Positions 44,747 to 56,549 of a stretch of 64,000 nucleotides of DNA are shown one piece after another. Each line of letters begins with the position of its first letter. Position 1 is the stretch's first letter. Source of the stretch: Melitaea cinxia (taxonomy: Eukaryota; Arthropoda; Insecta; Lepidoptera; Nymphalidae); contig NC_059412.1 in NCBI RefSeq assembly GCF_905220565.1, positions 13,302,125 to 13,366,124 on the forward strand. Reading direction: 5' to 3'. Below the pieces are notes generated by a model, which was given only the letters and a program-made list of their open reading frames with translations, did not search any database and was not told the DNA's origin. A program made the translations under genes and the position numbers.

Positions 44747-44835
44747 GCAAACCCACTGCTGCATTAAGCTCTGATCCTTCTTCTACACGGAGAAAGAGGT
44801 ATTTGCCCAGCAGTGGGATATTACAGGCTGATGCG
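44747..44835 (+). mobile_element. SINE-A tail
   Basis: 'taagctctgatccttcttct' to 'cagcagtgggatattacagg'. Confidence 0.8.
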
Positions 44836-44997
44836 TATATTATTTTTAGGATATTTGAAGAAAAGACCCTATACTCTATTCTTGGAAATACAGCTATTTC
44901 AATGCGATTGATTCAATGAGGATGTCTTCGTTCTTAATAGCCTAAAATGCAAAATTTGACACCCGAAAATTTGCAGCCCCTACCAATTCATTTAATA

Positions 44998-45312
44998 TTT
45001 TTGACGTGATAACGTCTTATAAATCGATAAACACTGGCTGCACGCACGAAAAAGTGTCACGTTCCGTCTGAGCCTGAGCGTGCAAGCGAGAGCAAGGAAC
45101 AAGCGATAGATAGGCACGATCGGCCCAAGCGTTTGCTTGTGACACATTTATCTCTCTCGTGTGACGTCGGAGCTAGCAGTTTGAAATAATTCAGTGATAA
45201 TAATTTAATTCGATTCGCAAAAGTATACAATTTTTCACCAATCTTTCTTTATGATTTTATCACGTAAAAATATCGTCTGTAAACCGAATTTACAGACAGC
45301 ATTTTTTTTTAC
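44998..45312. mobile_element. MITE-F copy 2
   Basis: acgtgataa at 45004-45012 is inverted at 45257-45265. Just outside stands a perfect hairpin gtctgtaaa/tttacagac with a 5-nt loop (45275-45297) and then a T run. About 315 bp, no ORF. Confidence 0.68.
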
Positions 45313-45359
45313 TAAATGAATTTAACACAGATATTGCAAGAAAAATTTGCACTATTTTC

Positions 45360-45445
45360 TTTTATCGACTTCAGTTAAAGTTCTCAATTCTACTGTATTT
45401 TTTATATGTGTTACATTGCGCATTACTTTTTTTTTGTTGATGGAA
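45360..45445 (-). mobile_element. MITE-E edge fragment
   Basis: 'ttatcgacttcagttaaagt' and 'ctcaattctactgtattttt' match the MITE-E right end. It follows MITE-F closely, as in the nested copy at 2.7 kb. Confidence 0.55.
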
Positions 45446-45900
45446 TAAAATTGTGGTAATTTTGCCGCCCACTTTTGTGTATGCCCGATGCCATGACCCT
45501 CCAACACCTCCCACGCTACGCCATTTTTAGCATGAATATTTAGTTACATATAAAATACTCTTTATTGTACACCATTATAAGAAACAACAAAAAAAAAACA
45601 TAAAATGAAAGATGTACAAACGCGGTCTTATCGCTGAAAGAGCGATCTCTTCTAGACAACCTTTGGGACACGAAATAGTAACTGCAGTTAGGAAGTAAGC
45701 AAATAATTGGTGTGCGAATTAGAATATTTGAATTAAGTACATATAGATAATATATAATAATAAACATACATAATACTTACATATATAAAATACATACATA
45801 TATAAATACATAATAAATATACAATATATCATACAAAGACGATATAGACGATCATGACGTGTGTTGTGTGTGTGTAGTTATGTTATGTTTCTATATTGTT
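45446..45900. other. Spacer
   Basis: TA/CATA-rich between 45740 and 45840, TG-rich near 45860-45875. Confidence 0.4.
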
Positions 45901-45911
45901 AATGATTATTC

Positions 45912-46225
45912 GTGGTTACGGCATTAAAGAATATAGCCACCCCTTTTTTTCCCGTGGGTGTCGTAAGAGGCGACTAAGGGATAACACAGTTTCACTTGGA
46001 ACTTAAAAAAACCGACCGATGGTGGGATAACCATCACTGCTGGCTTTAAAATACACAGGCCGAAGACGGGCAGTAGCGTCATCGTGCGACAAAGCATGCC
46101 CTGCGGTCACCAACTCGCCTGCCCAGCGTGGTGACTATGGGCAAAACACATGAGTTCACGCCATTTTTGGCGTGAACTTGTGGAGGCCTGTGTCTAGCAG
46201 TGGACTGCAATAGGCTGAAATGATG
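45912..46225 (+). mobile_element. SINE-C, full length, 11-bp target duplication
   Basis: aatgattattc stands at 45901-45911 and 46226-46236. The body has small deletions ('tttcacttggaacttaaa'). Confidence 0.93.
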
Positions 46226-46236
46226 AATGATTATTC

Positions 46237-46689
46237 AATGATATATTTAATATTTGATTAACGGGTTCCATTAATATATACTACAGCTAGATCCACTGAA
46301 AGGATAATTTATGATACAGAATAATTCAGTATCTCACCTCTGAGCATGACATGAATTTTAAACAAACTTAGCACTTTAAATAGTGTCGCTAATGCAAATT
46401 TAAATATTTTATCTGTTAGACCATCTTAAGTAAAAAAAGTGCATGCGTACAAAGTACCCATGTCAGAAGTGAAAATTCTTTGGCAAACTAATTGAAAAAA
46501 TAATAATAATTAAAAACTAATTGAAAACCAAGGTGAAGCGAGTCATGAGGCGGGTGACGCCTGTACCAGACGAAGAAGGCAGTATCATAATATAAAAACG
46601 TTGCACATCAAAATGTCACACATATTCGTGACGTTTTATCCGTAAAAATTTTACCCTCATACGATTAAAGTTTCAATTTTAGAATTTGA
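46237..46689. other. Spacer
   Basis: Nothing recognised. Confidence 0.35.
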
Positions 46690-46866
46690 ACGCCGATTTG
46701 CCACGCAGTTTCACCCGCATTAGTTGGAGGAAATGATTGCTTATAATATAGCCTTTATCGGTAAATAGGCTTTCTAATACAAACATAATTTTTAAATTCG
46801 AGCCAGTAGTTCCTAGGATTTTAAACAAACAAACAAACTTTTCAGCTTTATAATATCAATATAGAT
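46690..46866 (-). repeat. Rep-J copy
   Basis: 'atatagcctttatcggtaaa' and 'aaacaaacttttcagcttta'. Confidence 0.5.
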
Positions 46867-46872
46867 GTTCGT

Positions 46873-46975
46873 TTACTAAAGTAAGGCATCGTAGGACCTA
46901 TCGTGTTTAAAATCTGGTGCAGCCCGACTAGGGGAACACCTCAATCAAGATCAAGAAAAGATAACATCCCTAATA
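46873..46975 (+). mobile_element. RepD 5' fragment, diverged
   Basis: 'tctggtgcagcccgactagg' and nearby bases follow the RepD start. Confidence 0.5.
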
Positions 46976-48577
46976 ACGTTGCTCTTAAGTTTAGTTTTTG
47001 GGCTTAAATTTAGACATTTAGTTAGGCAGATAGAGCTCCTAGCAGTGTTAATAATATATCGCCAAAGCAAAAAGGTTGTTTACCAGCCAACCGGCTGGTA
47101 AATTGGACTCTAGCTTTTCTTCAGAGTTTCTTGAACACAACGTTTAAAAACTTATGTCCAGAAATGGGATGTTTGCAGATTTTAGTTTTAGTTCCGAAAT
47201 TTCATGTATGCATTATTAATAGGATAAAATTCCAGTAAATGTCCAGATCAAATGCCATTACAGGCACTGTGTCTTGCTTACTACAAATTTTGCATATATT
47301 TTCTGCATCATGTTTCTTGTGAACTAAAGCGTAGTTAGCAATTTTAAGCACTTTGAGTCTGTGAGAGACATCTGAATTTCATACGGTCTTTGATGTCGGC
47401 ATTGTTTCAGCAAGACATCGCCTCATCTTTACAATATGTGTTAAAAGCTTAACGCGGAACAGGGGATAGTAGAAATGACATAATTATGAAGGAATTTTGG
47501 ATATGATGATTTTTGAAATAACTTTAATCGGCTAATTAGGTAGGTTTTTTGAAATACCCTTAGTGGAGTGATTGTTTATACAACAATTGTACCATGTCTA
47601 TGAAATTATTTTACCACTTTGTTTTTAATAATAATAAGACTTTTTTGTCATTGATGGATTAGGTCTAAGAAAAGTTAGTGTTTTGAATTCACAATGGTTT
47701 TAAACGAAACAAATCGATTTTTTAATAATATTATTTAATTCTCAGTTATACGCAACTTGTAGTTTTATTTAGATTATTTTAGCTCATATGTATTTCGGAG
47801 TAAGTGTTCACCATGACGCTTTGGGTGAATTTCTAGTAATCATAGGTTAGACGTAGACACCGTTTCAGGGGAAAAGGCCAAGGTTGGATGGCAAAAAACT
47901 GATTCATAAAATTGTATTAGCTGTCTTATTCCTCAGTACCAGAAATTAAAGTGAACTATTTGTTTCTTTCGACACAAATTCCCATTTATAAATGCTCTTC
48001 GATTTTGATAATACTTTATTTATGAGACAGCTACGTTAATGATACGGTATACAGGAAATAAATTGTTACTTAACGATTCGTAGAGACGATTTAATAGAGA
48101 GTTCTTTTTGATTCCTATGAAGTAATACTAAGTCGATTTTTATAATCCTTTCCCAATTATATCGCTACTATACACATTGGTATAGAGTATAAAATGTTAC
48201 ACGATAATAATAACTGAAACTTCTGTGTCTAAGAACGTCAATGCAAGTGACGCCGTATGGAATATCTAGTGCTTCATTGTTACGTAAGTCAAAATAGCGA
48301 ATTCTTGAATTTCTCAAACAAAGGATATTCAAAACGTCTCGATTGCGGACACCTGTTTCCGAGACATGGTCTTAGACAGGAAACATCCGTGCCTTGATAG
48401 ATGTTAGCCTCTTGATAGATCTCTTAGTTTAAGCATATTTCGAGTTGGTGAATAATTCTCCATAACATGAATATTAACATTCATTAATTATTATTTTTTT
48501 AATTATAATAACCGAAAAAAACAGTTTTTTGAATTCATAGGTTAGGTGAATGAACCATAGGGACAAGTTATATATAA
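46976..48577. other. Longest featureless spacer
   Basis: 1.6 kb with no recognised repeat. On the minus strand 47202-47378 is open for about 58 codons and includes 'KKHDAENICKICSKQDTV', a CxxC-containing peptide of unknown origin that may be a decayed exon or element. Confidence 0.4.
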
Positions 48578-48855
48578 CTGAGGTAGGGACCGGCAGGAAA
48601 TTTCCTGCTCAAAAATTGGAGCGTCCCGACTGGTACTACCTAGACCTTACAGAATATCACAGCTAAATAATACTGCTTTCAAGCAGTGTTGTGTTCCTGT
48701 TGGTAAGTAAGGTGACCAGAAATCCTGGAGGGAATTGGGGGTAGGGTCGACAATGCACTTATGATGTTTCTGGTGTTGCAGATGTCAATAAGCTACAGTA
48801 AGTGCTTAACATCAGATGAGCTGTACGCTTGTTTGCCGATTTAGTTATATATAAA
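48578..48855 (+). mobile_element. RepD, full length
   Basis: 'ctgaggtagggaccggcagg' to 'cgcttgtttgccgatttagt' and an A-rich end. Confidence 0.85.
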
Positions 48856-49822
48856 AAATCACTCTACATCTTGCAGCCACGGATACAACTGTGGATTAAT
48901 CTATTTGACTGTATAATAACACAAACACTAACCAAACTTCTACTAACAATAAGGAAAGCGAGAGTATTGAAAGTATTAGGATACTTGGCAAAGTGTAGGT
49001 CAGAAAGGTTTACAGTGATTATTCATTATGCTATCAGGGAGGTATAAGATTTCGTTGTAATAATTTAATACCTAGCAATACAAAATGGATCATAAATTGG
49101 AGTGAAATAGCTATAAAAGTTCGTAAGTAGATAGTTGATAACTCAGTTGTGGGTCAGTGGCTTAGCAGCTTTTTATTAATTTATTTATTCTTTGTTACGT
49201 GGATTTTGTATTAGAAAAAGTCGTTTTAACAAATAAAAACGAGGTAGCGTTGTTATAGACAATCGAAAAAAAATGTTAAAGTTATTATGTTATTACAGAA
49301 CTGAATTATACGCCTTTCCGAATTTTTAGCCATTAAATTTCCTATGGTTAAACGCTCTCTATATGAGAGATGGGTTGGAGCTTATGTCATAATCGTCATG
49401 CCGTAGTTAGCTCATAACAAAATCAAAAATGGAGCGTATTCAAACAAATAATTACTTTTTTTATGCTCCCAGTCAGTGGCGTAGAGAGCTTAACTCGCGC
49501 CCGGGGCACAATAACTTTTTAGCGCCACCCCCCCTCCGTTCGAAAACCATATAATATTATAGGTAAAATATATTCGCAAATAAATAAAGTAAAATAAATA
49601 AAGTCAGCTTACTAAATAATAGAATCGTCGAGTAGATGAAGTAAGTCGGTAATCTTATTTGTTTTATTACTTACTCAGAATACCTTGAACTTGAAAGGTT
49701 CACACAGTGAAATATACACTATAATTTATGCTAAAATTAAACTTATAGCATATAACACTTAATATTTAATAACATTTCATTTTAGTTCTAAGTAGAGCGC
49801 GATGACAAGGACGCTAATTGAA
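48856..49822. other. Spacer
   Basis: A C-rich 'caccccccctccg' at 49524 stands out; repeated 'aaataaataaagt' near 49580. No gene. Confidence 0.4.
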
Positions 49823-50150
49823 TAATTGTGTTTGCTGGTAAACGAAAAAAAAAACTGACTTCAATTACATTGACAAGTAATACAACGTTACCGACGAAAA
49901 CATAGTCAAGTAAATACGCATTATCAAAGATTACTCCAAAAGTTGTAATCAGACCTCGATGAAATTTAAATGTGACCACATGGTAGCCATCAGCTTTCGA
50001 TAAAATAAAAATCATCAAAATCGGTACACCCAGTAAAAAGTTATTCGGATTTTCAAGGGTCTCTCTCGATTTCACTAGGATCTCATAATATATAACAAAA
50101 AAAAAATATCAACATCGGTTCATTAACGACGAAGTTAACCCCGAACATAC

Positions 50151-50188
<38 letters not shown>

Positions 50189-50228
50189 GGTCGAAATGAG
50201 TAACCTCCTCCTTTATTGAAGTCGATTA
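49823..50228 (+). mobile_element. MITE-E with (AT)n inside
   Basis: 'aattgtgtttgctggtaaac' to 'ctcctcctttattgaagtcg'. A 17-unit AT repeat (50154-50187) interrupts the right part. Confidence 0.75.
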
Positions 50229-50544
50229 AAAATATACGCACAATCTAACTTGAACGTTAATATTTCGGGTATTTCCTTAATTTGGTGCTTCACCCCCGTC
50301 TGTAGAAAATACGTGCCATTTCTATTAGGAATATATTATTACAGTTTGATTTAGACTATTACTGTTCCTTTTTTTCTTTTTGTTTACAAACTAACATTAT
50401 TATAGTGGAACTAAATTTGAAACATATTTTCCAGAAATAAATCATAATGAAAATATATAATTTATCCAGAAATTTGAACACCCTCGCCCCCCGCTAAGCC
50501 ACTGCTCCTAGTGTGGAAAACAAGTATATATTTTAATCGATAGT

Positions 50545-50745
50545 TATTGGTTACCGTAGCCTATAGACGCTTGGAACAATAGGAGCATCAAAAGCGAATG
50601 CATACCCAAGCGCCACTGGCAACGCAACACATTCCTAAGAGACCTGGCTACCTTACTGAAAAACAAAAGTTGGTTGAGAGTGGTATTATATAACTGTGAC
50701 CATTTGTAAGGGGTAAGTACTTTTCCAGTCGGGCTGTCCCAGAGT
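50545..50745 (-). mobile_element. RepD, diverged
   Basis: 'ggttaccgtagcctatagac' and 'ttccagtcgggctgtcccag' identify it. Confidence 0.7.
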
Positions 50746-50746
50746 A

Positions 50747-50896
50747 ATATTAAAGAGCTGAAAATTTGTTTGTACTTACTATTGGTTCGAATTAAAAAAA
50801 TTTTTTTGTTGTATAACCCATTTTCCGAAGACGGCTATGGTCTATTTTTTCCCTCAAATAAATGCGGGTGATACCGCAAAGCAGAGCTAGTTAAAT
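50747..50896 (+). repeat. Rep-J copy with CTAG end
   Basis: 'aaagagctgaaaatttgttt' to 'ataccgcaaagcagagctag'. Confidence 0.5.
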
Positions 50897-51251
50897 ATAT
50901 ATGGAAGAAAGTTAATGTATTTTATTTAACATTATAAATTGCAGTCATACTAAGTACGCAATTTCCATACTTTCTGCTTCGGTGCCCATATTTCGATCTC
51001 CGGGGACCAAGTGTTCATTCTCAAGTTACCGTTATATTTTTCCGATAAGATATTTATTGATGCTCTTATTAAACGTATTTAGATTGTGTTACTGATATTA
51101 ATTTATGACACTTTTTAAAAAAGAAACATTAACCGAGATATTTTTCGGAAAGACAAAAAAAAATCATTTCGATAAATTAATTACTGTTTAGAATTTAATT
51201 TTTTATATTATTTATGTTTTCGAATACGATAAAAATATTTCTTACTATTTT
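50897..51251. other. Spacer
   Basis: Nothing recognised. Confidence 0.35.
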
Positions 51252-51259
51252 ATCAGCTG

Positions 51260-51603
51260 TGTGGCTACGGCAGTAAAGAATATAGCCACCCCCTCTCTTC
51301 CCGTAAGTGTTGTAAGAGGCGACTAAGGAATAACATAGTTCCACCACCACCTTAGAACTCAAAAATCCGACCGATGGCGAGATAACCATCCAATTGCTGG
51401 CTTTGAAATATACAGACTGAAGACGGGCAGCAGTGTCTCCGGTGGGACAAAGTCAGCCCTGCGGTCACCAACCCGCCTGCCCAGCGTGGTGACTATGGGC
51501 AACACATATGAGTTCACGCCATTTTTGGCGCAAACTCGTGGAGGCCTATGTCCAACAGTGGACTGCGATAGGGTGAAGAAATGATGATAATGATGATGAT
51601 TTC
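51260..51603 (+). mobile_element. SINE-C, full length, 8-bp or longer target duplication
   Basis: atcagctg stands at 51252-51259 and 51604-51611. The tail is ATG-rich ('atgatgataatgatgatgat'). Confidence 0.92.
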
Positions 51604-51776
51604 ATCAGCTGAAGTATCTTTAGATTATGCATATTAAGTCATTGAAATAATCTTAATATAATCACTGTCATCTTTTCCATTTCATAAATAAATACAATGT
51701 TTAAATGTTTATGGTAGTGTTTTATGTAATGTTTATAGTAATTGGTAGCACCGAATTAAATTAGTTGAATTAGTAA

Positions 51777-51840
51777 AGTCCTTCTCCTACATGGAGAAAG
51801 AGGCTTATGCCCAGCAGTGGGATTTTACAGGCTGAATCGT
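51777..51840 (+). mobile_element. SINE-A tail
   Basis: 'ccttctcctacatggagaaa' to 'ttttacaggctgaatcg'. Confidence 0.82.
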
Positions 51841-52085
51841 GATCGATCGATCGTCGAATTAGTGGAATGGAACTCATCTAACTCAACTATATACAAATGG
51901 AAAAGCCGTTTCTTTCATTTACGAGAAAGGCTACCAACTAATTCACTTTGCTGGTTCAATATAATTGAAAAATAGTTATGCTAATAGAAGTCATTTACTT
52001 GTCGGTAAAGAGTTAAATAGTTCAGATGATAATATCCTGGAGAAGACGATTTGATGCAAGAGTTATTGTACTCGAAGAAACGAAC

Positions 52086-52430
52086 GATTCAGCCTATAAT
52101 ATCCCACTGCTGGGCATAGGCCTTTTTCCATGCAGGAGAGGGATCGGCTTAATGCGCCATGCTGCTCCACTGCTGATTTGCGGACATATTGCCTACTATG
52201 AGTAGCGATCGCTATCATGTGTGTATGATAACAATCGGGACCGACAGCTTAACAGAGTACGTTAAGCTGAGGCGCGGTGGGTAGACTTACAAGGTCAGAT
52301 AACTAGACCAGAAATGAGTATTTGAATAACAACCAATATCCAGACCAGAAATCAAATCCGCGATCATCGGTGCTTACTCGCCGCCGACACGTCACATTAC
52401 ACGGCACCATTACAGCACAGCGGTCGTCGG
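52086..52430 (-). mobile_element. SINE-A, second head type
   Basis: 'gattcagcctataatatccc' to a head with 'cgccgacacg'; full-length but aged. Confidence 0.85.
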
Positions 52431-52919
52431 AGTAATACTCACAAACGATAATTTAAATCCATACAAGGTGTGAAAAGATAAGATTATGACAAATAGGACT
52501 AGAAATTGAATGTGTGGATAAGATTTTCATTAATACAACAAATCGAGTCCAAATTAAAGTCGGATTAAAATTACTAGCACATTTTTACATCATAAGCATA
52601 CCTTTTGATACAACATGTAAATATGAACGAAGTTTGCATTTATGTATGTAAATAGGGCAGTGCGATAGAAGCGGTCTCATTTCACGTGTGAACAGTTAAC
52701 ACAGCTAAAAAAAAAGCCACGCGTGAACGGGAATGTAAATTCATTTCCCCGTGGATATGGTAAAAGCAGCTTATTCTCATTTTTACACTTTCCTAGGTGA
52801 GCGAAATACGGTCTGATATAGTAGTGGCAGTAGTCACTCTTATTTCAACTCGCCACGAGTCTCACTCCCGCTTGGATACATATTTGTTCTTCTTTTTCAA
52901 TTTTTTTTTAATTCTTTGT
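52431..52919. other. Spacer
   Basis: Contains 'tttcctaggtgagcgaaa' at 52790, which joins a splice-acceptor-like and a donor-like sequence, but no exon can be argued. Confidence 0.35.
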
Positions 52920-53094
52920 TTGTTGGAAAGGAGATATTACAATGATGGTACCATGATAAGGAAACTAGGATCTGATGATGGTATAGATAAATCAAACCCT
53001 TGAAAATCGTATTGACGACTACCTGACGTGCGTTTGTTAATTTTTTTCGTCGACTTACGTTGTATTACTTGTCGATGTAATTGAAGTCGGTTTT
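52920..53094 (-). mobile_element. MITE-E fragment
   Basis: 'gtaccatgataaggaaacta' and 'tcgatgtaattgaagtcggt'. Confidence 0.65.
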
Positions 53095-53096
53095 TA

Positions 53097-53154
53097 TACA
53101 GGGCACATATGGTAAGTATATACAGGGCACATAAGTATATACAGGGCACATATA
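53097..53154. repeat. Short tandem repeat, three units
   Basis: Units around 'tatacagggcacata', period 19-23 bp, between MITE-E and Rep-H. Confidence 0.8.
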
Positions 53155-53396
53155 CTAAAATAACATTTTTTACAATTCTTTTCTGTCCGTCTGCCTGTCT
53201 GTTTGTTCCGGCTAATCTCAGAAACGGCTGGACTGATTTTGAGGAGACTTTCACTGACAGATTATGTTAGACTTATGTAATAAGGAGTAACTTAGGCTAC
53301 TCTTATTTGAGAAATTTATTTATTTTATAACGCTGTTAACTGAACAATAACTTTTTTGTTAAATTCCACGCGGACGAACTCACGGGCACAGCTAGT
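53155..53396 (+). repeat. Rep-H copy
   Basis: 'ctgtctgtttgttccggcta' to 'ccacgcggacgaactcacgg' and 'gctagt'. Confidence 0.6.
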
Positions 53397-53924
53397 GTTA
53401 CATAATTATGACGACGGGTTGGAAAAATTGCCACAACACAAAAATAAATAGTTAGTTTAGTAAAAGACAAAGAAAAAAGTATATTATTCTGTCCATTTCC
53501 ACAAAAAAAAATATAATTAAAACTTGTACTGATAACGACGACAATTTGAGGGAAAAAAAAACACGACATCAGTTCATAACGATCACTAATTATTTAACAT
53601 TCGCGAAACGAAATAAAAAGCTCGTTTCATTTTCCTGTAAAATATCCGCATGTGCTCTACGATAAAAGTGTAAAAAAAAGGGTCACACCCTGTAATTAGT
53701 TGTCACGCCGCGCCGACTTGATGCGAGCGGTGATAGCTGCTATCACAATATTACAATTTTGTTCGTAGGCTTTTTTAATCGCGATAATTTCGTAACATTT
53801 ATTACAGAGTGCTTTCTATTATGCTTAATTGGTCCTGATATGTATTGTAGATAGTTTTTTTCTAAATTCATGACTTTTTATTTTGATTTTATGTCGTATT
53901 ATCCTGCGACAATGACATTTTTGA
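53397..53924. other. Spacer with small GC island
   Basis: Around 53700-53750 the sequence is GC-richer and holds a 17-bp palindrome, gtgatagc-t-gctatcac (53730-53746). Confidence 0.4.
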
Positions 53925-54090
53925 AGTAGAACTTCTTTACATACGATTGATTTGGGAAGTAAGCTGTAATGTGAATGCGTGACGAGAGCGTTACGAAAAT
54001 TGTGATCGGGCGAGGCGAACGAAAGTTGAGAGGGAGATTAGTGAAGGTAGAAAGAGAGAGAGTTACCTTTTGTATATTACTGTAGGAGCT
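53925..54090 (+). repeat. Rep-K copy
   Basis: 'aagtagaacttctttacata', 'cgtgacgagagcgttacgaa', 'gggcgaggcgaacgaaag'. Confidence 0.55.
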
Positions 54091-54475
54091 AAAAAAGTTT
54101 TACTATAAAAAAAGCACAATAGTATCACAACTACACTTTTACAAATTATTACGAAAAATAATGGATGGAACCTGAACCACTTAGTGGATGAGTTATTTTT
54201 AATACTTATCCAAAGTTTTTAAGAGCCTTTAATAAATTCATAAAATTCGAAATTTCCAACATTGGCCAACTTTGAATTTTTTAAGGCAGGCCAACTTCCA
54301 AGGTTAATGCCAACTTTCTGAATTTTAGGGCCATGCTTTCAAAGTTGCTTCAATTGCCGGAATTTGATGTTTTTTTTTTGTTGGTACAACTTAAAAAAGT
54401 TTTTATGTGAACAAAAATAGGAACTGATCAAGAGTTTTGACGTTTTTTTTTTATTTATCTTTACTAATATAATAA
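54091..54475. other. Spacer
   Basis: The motif 'gccaacttt/ggccaactt' recurs four times at 54262-54318; no gene. Confidence 0.4.
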
Positions 54476-54675
54476 TCTTATATATAAAATTCTCGTGTAA
54501 CAATATTAGTTACAATACTCCTCCGAAACGGCTAAGTCGATTTTTATGAAATGTTGTGTCCATATGGTAGGTCTGAGAATCGGCCGAGATTTTTTTTTTT
54601 TGTTAAGCCCCTAAGCTATATGGCGGGGATTAAAGGGTTAATAACATATATGGCAAAACAACGTTTGCGGGGGGG
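54476..54675 (-). repeat. Rep-I copy
   Basis: 'atataaaattctcgtgtaac', 'ctcctccgaaacggctaagt', 'ggcaaaacaacgtttgcggg'. Confidence 0.6.
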
Positions 54676-55418
54676 GGGGATCACTTAGTGTTTCTATAAA
54701 AATAAATCAAATAAATATTTTTATTTACAAAATTAAATGTCAATTTTTAAATTAAGATTCGACGAAAATAATCACTGAAAAGAAAGCTTAAATCCCCGCG
54801 TACAATATTCGTTTTCGTTTTCCTAAATTAAACAAGGTAAGAGACGTCAAAAATTTTTTCCCTCATTTCGTGATAAATTCACAAACCATTTCTGCAAGCA
54901 CTGTCACCTTCAGACCGGTACAAAAATTTCATCGTAAAATGTATTTGGGTAAAACTAAAATAAAATTTAAGCCTAGAAAATCTCTATTACAGCTAAAGTC
55001 AAGACGTCTACTAAAAAAACTCAATTTTAATTCTCGTTCTTGTTGTTTCTGTTGGCTGCCTTCTGAAATGTTTGGATTTAAAAAGCAGTTTTGACAAAGG
55101 ATTTTAAGTCTTAGCTGGTGATGATAAGAATGTTATTGCTTAGACAGTGATTTTGATTAACGCAGTCCTTAATAAGTCTTAGGTAATCTGAAATCGGGGC
55201 TTACCTTTCGGGATTAACAATTGTCATTGATTAACTACATCGATATTGTAATCCTAAGACATTTTGACACATAACTGAATAATGATTTTAATTACCAATC
55301 AATCTAGAACCTTTGTCAATGGTGACGTAAATTCAAGATAAATTGTCGGTGATAATAATGCTTACATTTTAGTATAAGTATAACTGCAGAATTATATCAC
55401 TCACCAGACAATCAGCAT
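54676..55418. other. Spacer
   Basis: A 74-codon basic open frame (54870-55094) has no recognisable domain; treated as chance. Confidence 0.35.
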
Positions 55419-55429
55419 TATATCAATCA

Positions 55430-55772
55430 GACGCCGCGTTGGCGCAACGGTTACAGCCATGGATTGAACCTGTTGCGTTGGCGGTTGCGGGTTCGATCCC
55501 CACACATGACAAACATTTGTATTGGCCATACAGGTGTTTGCCATGGTCTGGATGTTTGTGCAGTCCTTTTGGGTTTCCCCACCGTGCTTCGGAAAGCACG
55601 TTAAGCCGTCGGTCCCGGTTGTTATCATGTACACCAGATAGCGATCGTTACTCGTAGTAGGGAATATATCCGCCAACCCGCATTGGAGTAGCGTGGTGGG
55701 TTAAGCTCTGATCTTGCTCCTACATGGGGAAAGAGGCCTATGCCCAGTAGTAGGATATGACAGGCTGAAGCG
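55430..55772 (+). mobile_element. SINE-A, intact type copy with 11-bp target duplication
   Basis: tatatcaatca at 55419-55429 repeats exactly at 55773-55783. The head has a perfect box A 'tggcgcaacgg' (55440-55450) and box B 'ggttcgatccc' (55490-55500). Body: 'tggccatacaggtgtttgcc', 'cgatcgttac'. Tail: 'tgcccagtagtaggatatga' and 'ggctgaagcg'. Intact promoter boxes and a perfect duplication indicate a young insertion. Open frames on both strands over it are incidental. Confidence 0.96.
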
Positions 55773-55783
55773 TATATCAATCA

Positions 55784-56549
55784 CAATCAGAACTTAATTA
55801 AATAAATTGAGCGTCAAAACCTTTGAATGGTACATCATATATATTAATACGCTAATGTTAAGATGCCTCCCTTTATAGAAAAAGACCTCACAATTAATTA
55901 CTCCACATAAATTATATATCATTTTATAGATGCTCTACGGCATCAACAATTAAAAAAAATATTATGGCTTTTATTTTTCTAAATTAATTATATATTTGAC
56001 AGCTTTAATTTTGAAACAACGTCAACATGATTTTTTGTTCAATTTCAAATCAACACACGTATAAATACTATTTCGTAATTTTTTAAAGTGATAATTATTA
56101 TACTTATTTAGTGCGAATTATTCGTATGGATAATAAACATATTTGTTATAATAAATAAATTAAAGTCAAAGCACATTTACCACCGGTTTGAAAGTAGATT
56201 CTGTAGAGATGAATCAGCAGATAACTTCATACCTAATTACTCTTTAAAAAAAAAACTATGTTTTCAAATCTAATCTGTGAGTCACACATCGTCATAATAT
56301 TGTAACGTTTTGGTACTCACAATATTTGGAAAAACTGCCAAAGGTTTCAAAGCTGCGACGGGCGATAGTGACACTAGCCAGTAAATAGGCATCTTTTTGG
56401 TATTCCCTTTGGAAAAAGGCCGAGCGCGGTATAACCTCGTTCATACTCGTTTGTACTGCCAAATCTGAAACCTAAAACATTTGCAACGAAAAACATTGTA
56501 ACAGGAACAATCTTTTGAGGATTTTTTTAAGAAATTTAACTTTTAACCG
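55784..56549. other. Spacer
   Basis: Unique-looking; no family match or coding motif. Confidence 0.4.

Noticed and set aside
48566..48854. 12-bp direct repeat agttatatataa around RepD as a target duplication
   Set aside because: The right copy overlaps the family's own 3' consensus (agttatat then A run), so it may be coincidence.
52781..52810. Adjacent acceptor- and donor-like splice sequences
   Set aside because: They abut with no exon between and no flanking coding sequence.
54870..55094. Basic 74-codon frame as a small gene
   Set aside because: No motif and no upstream context; the Lys/Arg content follows from A-rich DNA.
55401..55676. 91-codon minus-strand and 72-codon plus-strand frames
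   Set aside because: Both lie within the SINE-A copy; the sequence is repeat, not gene.
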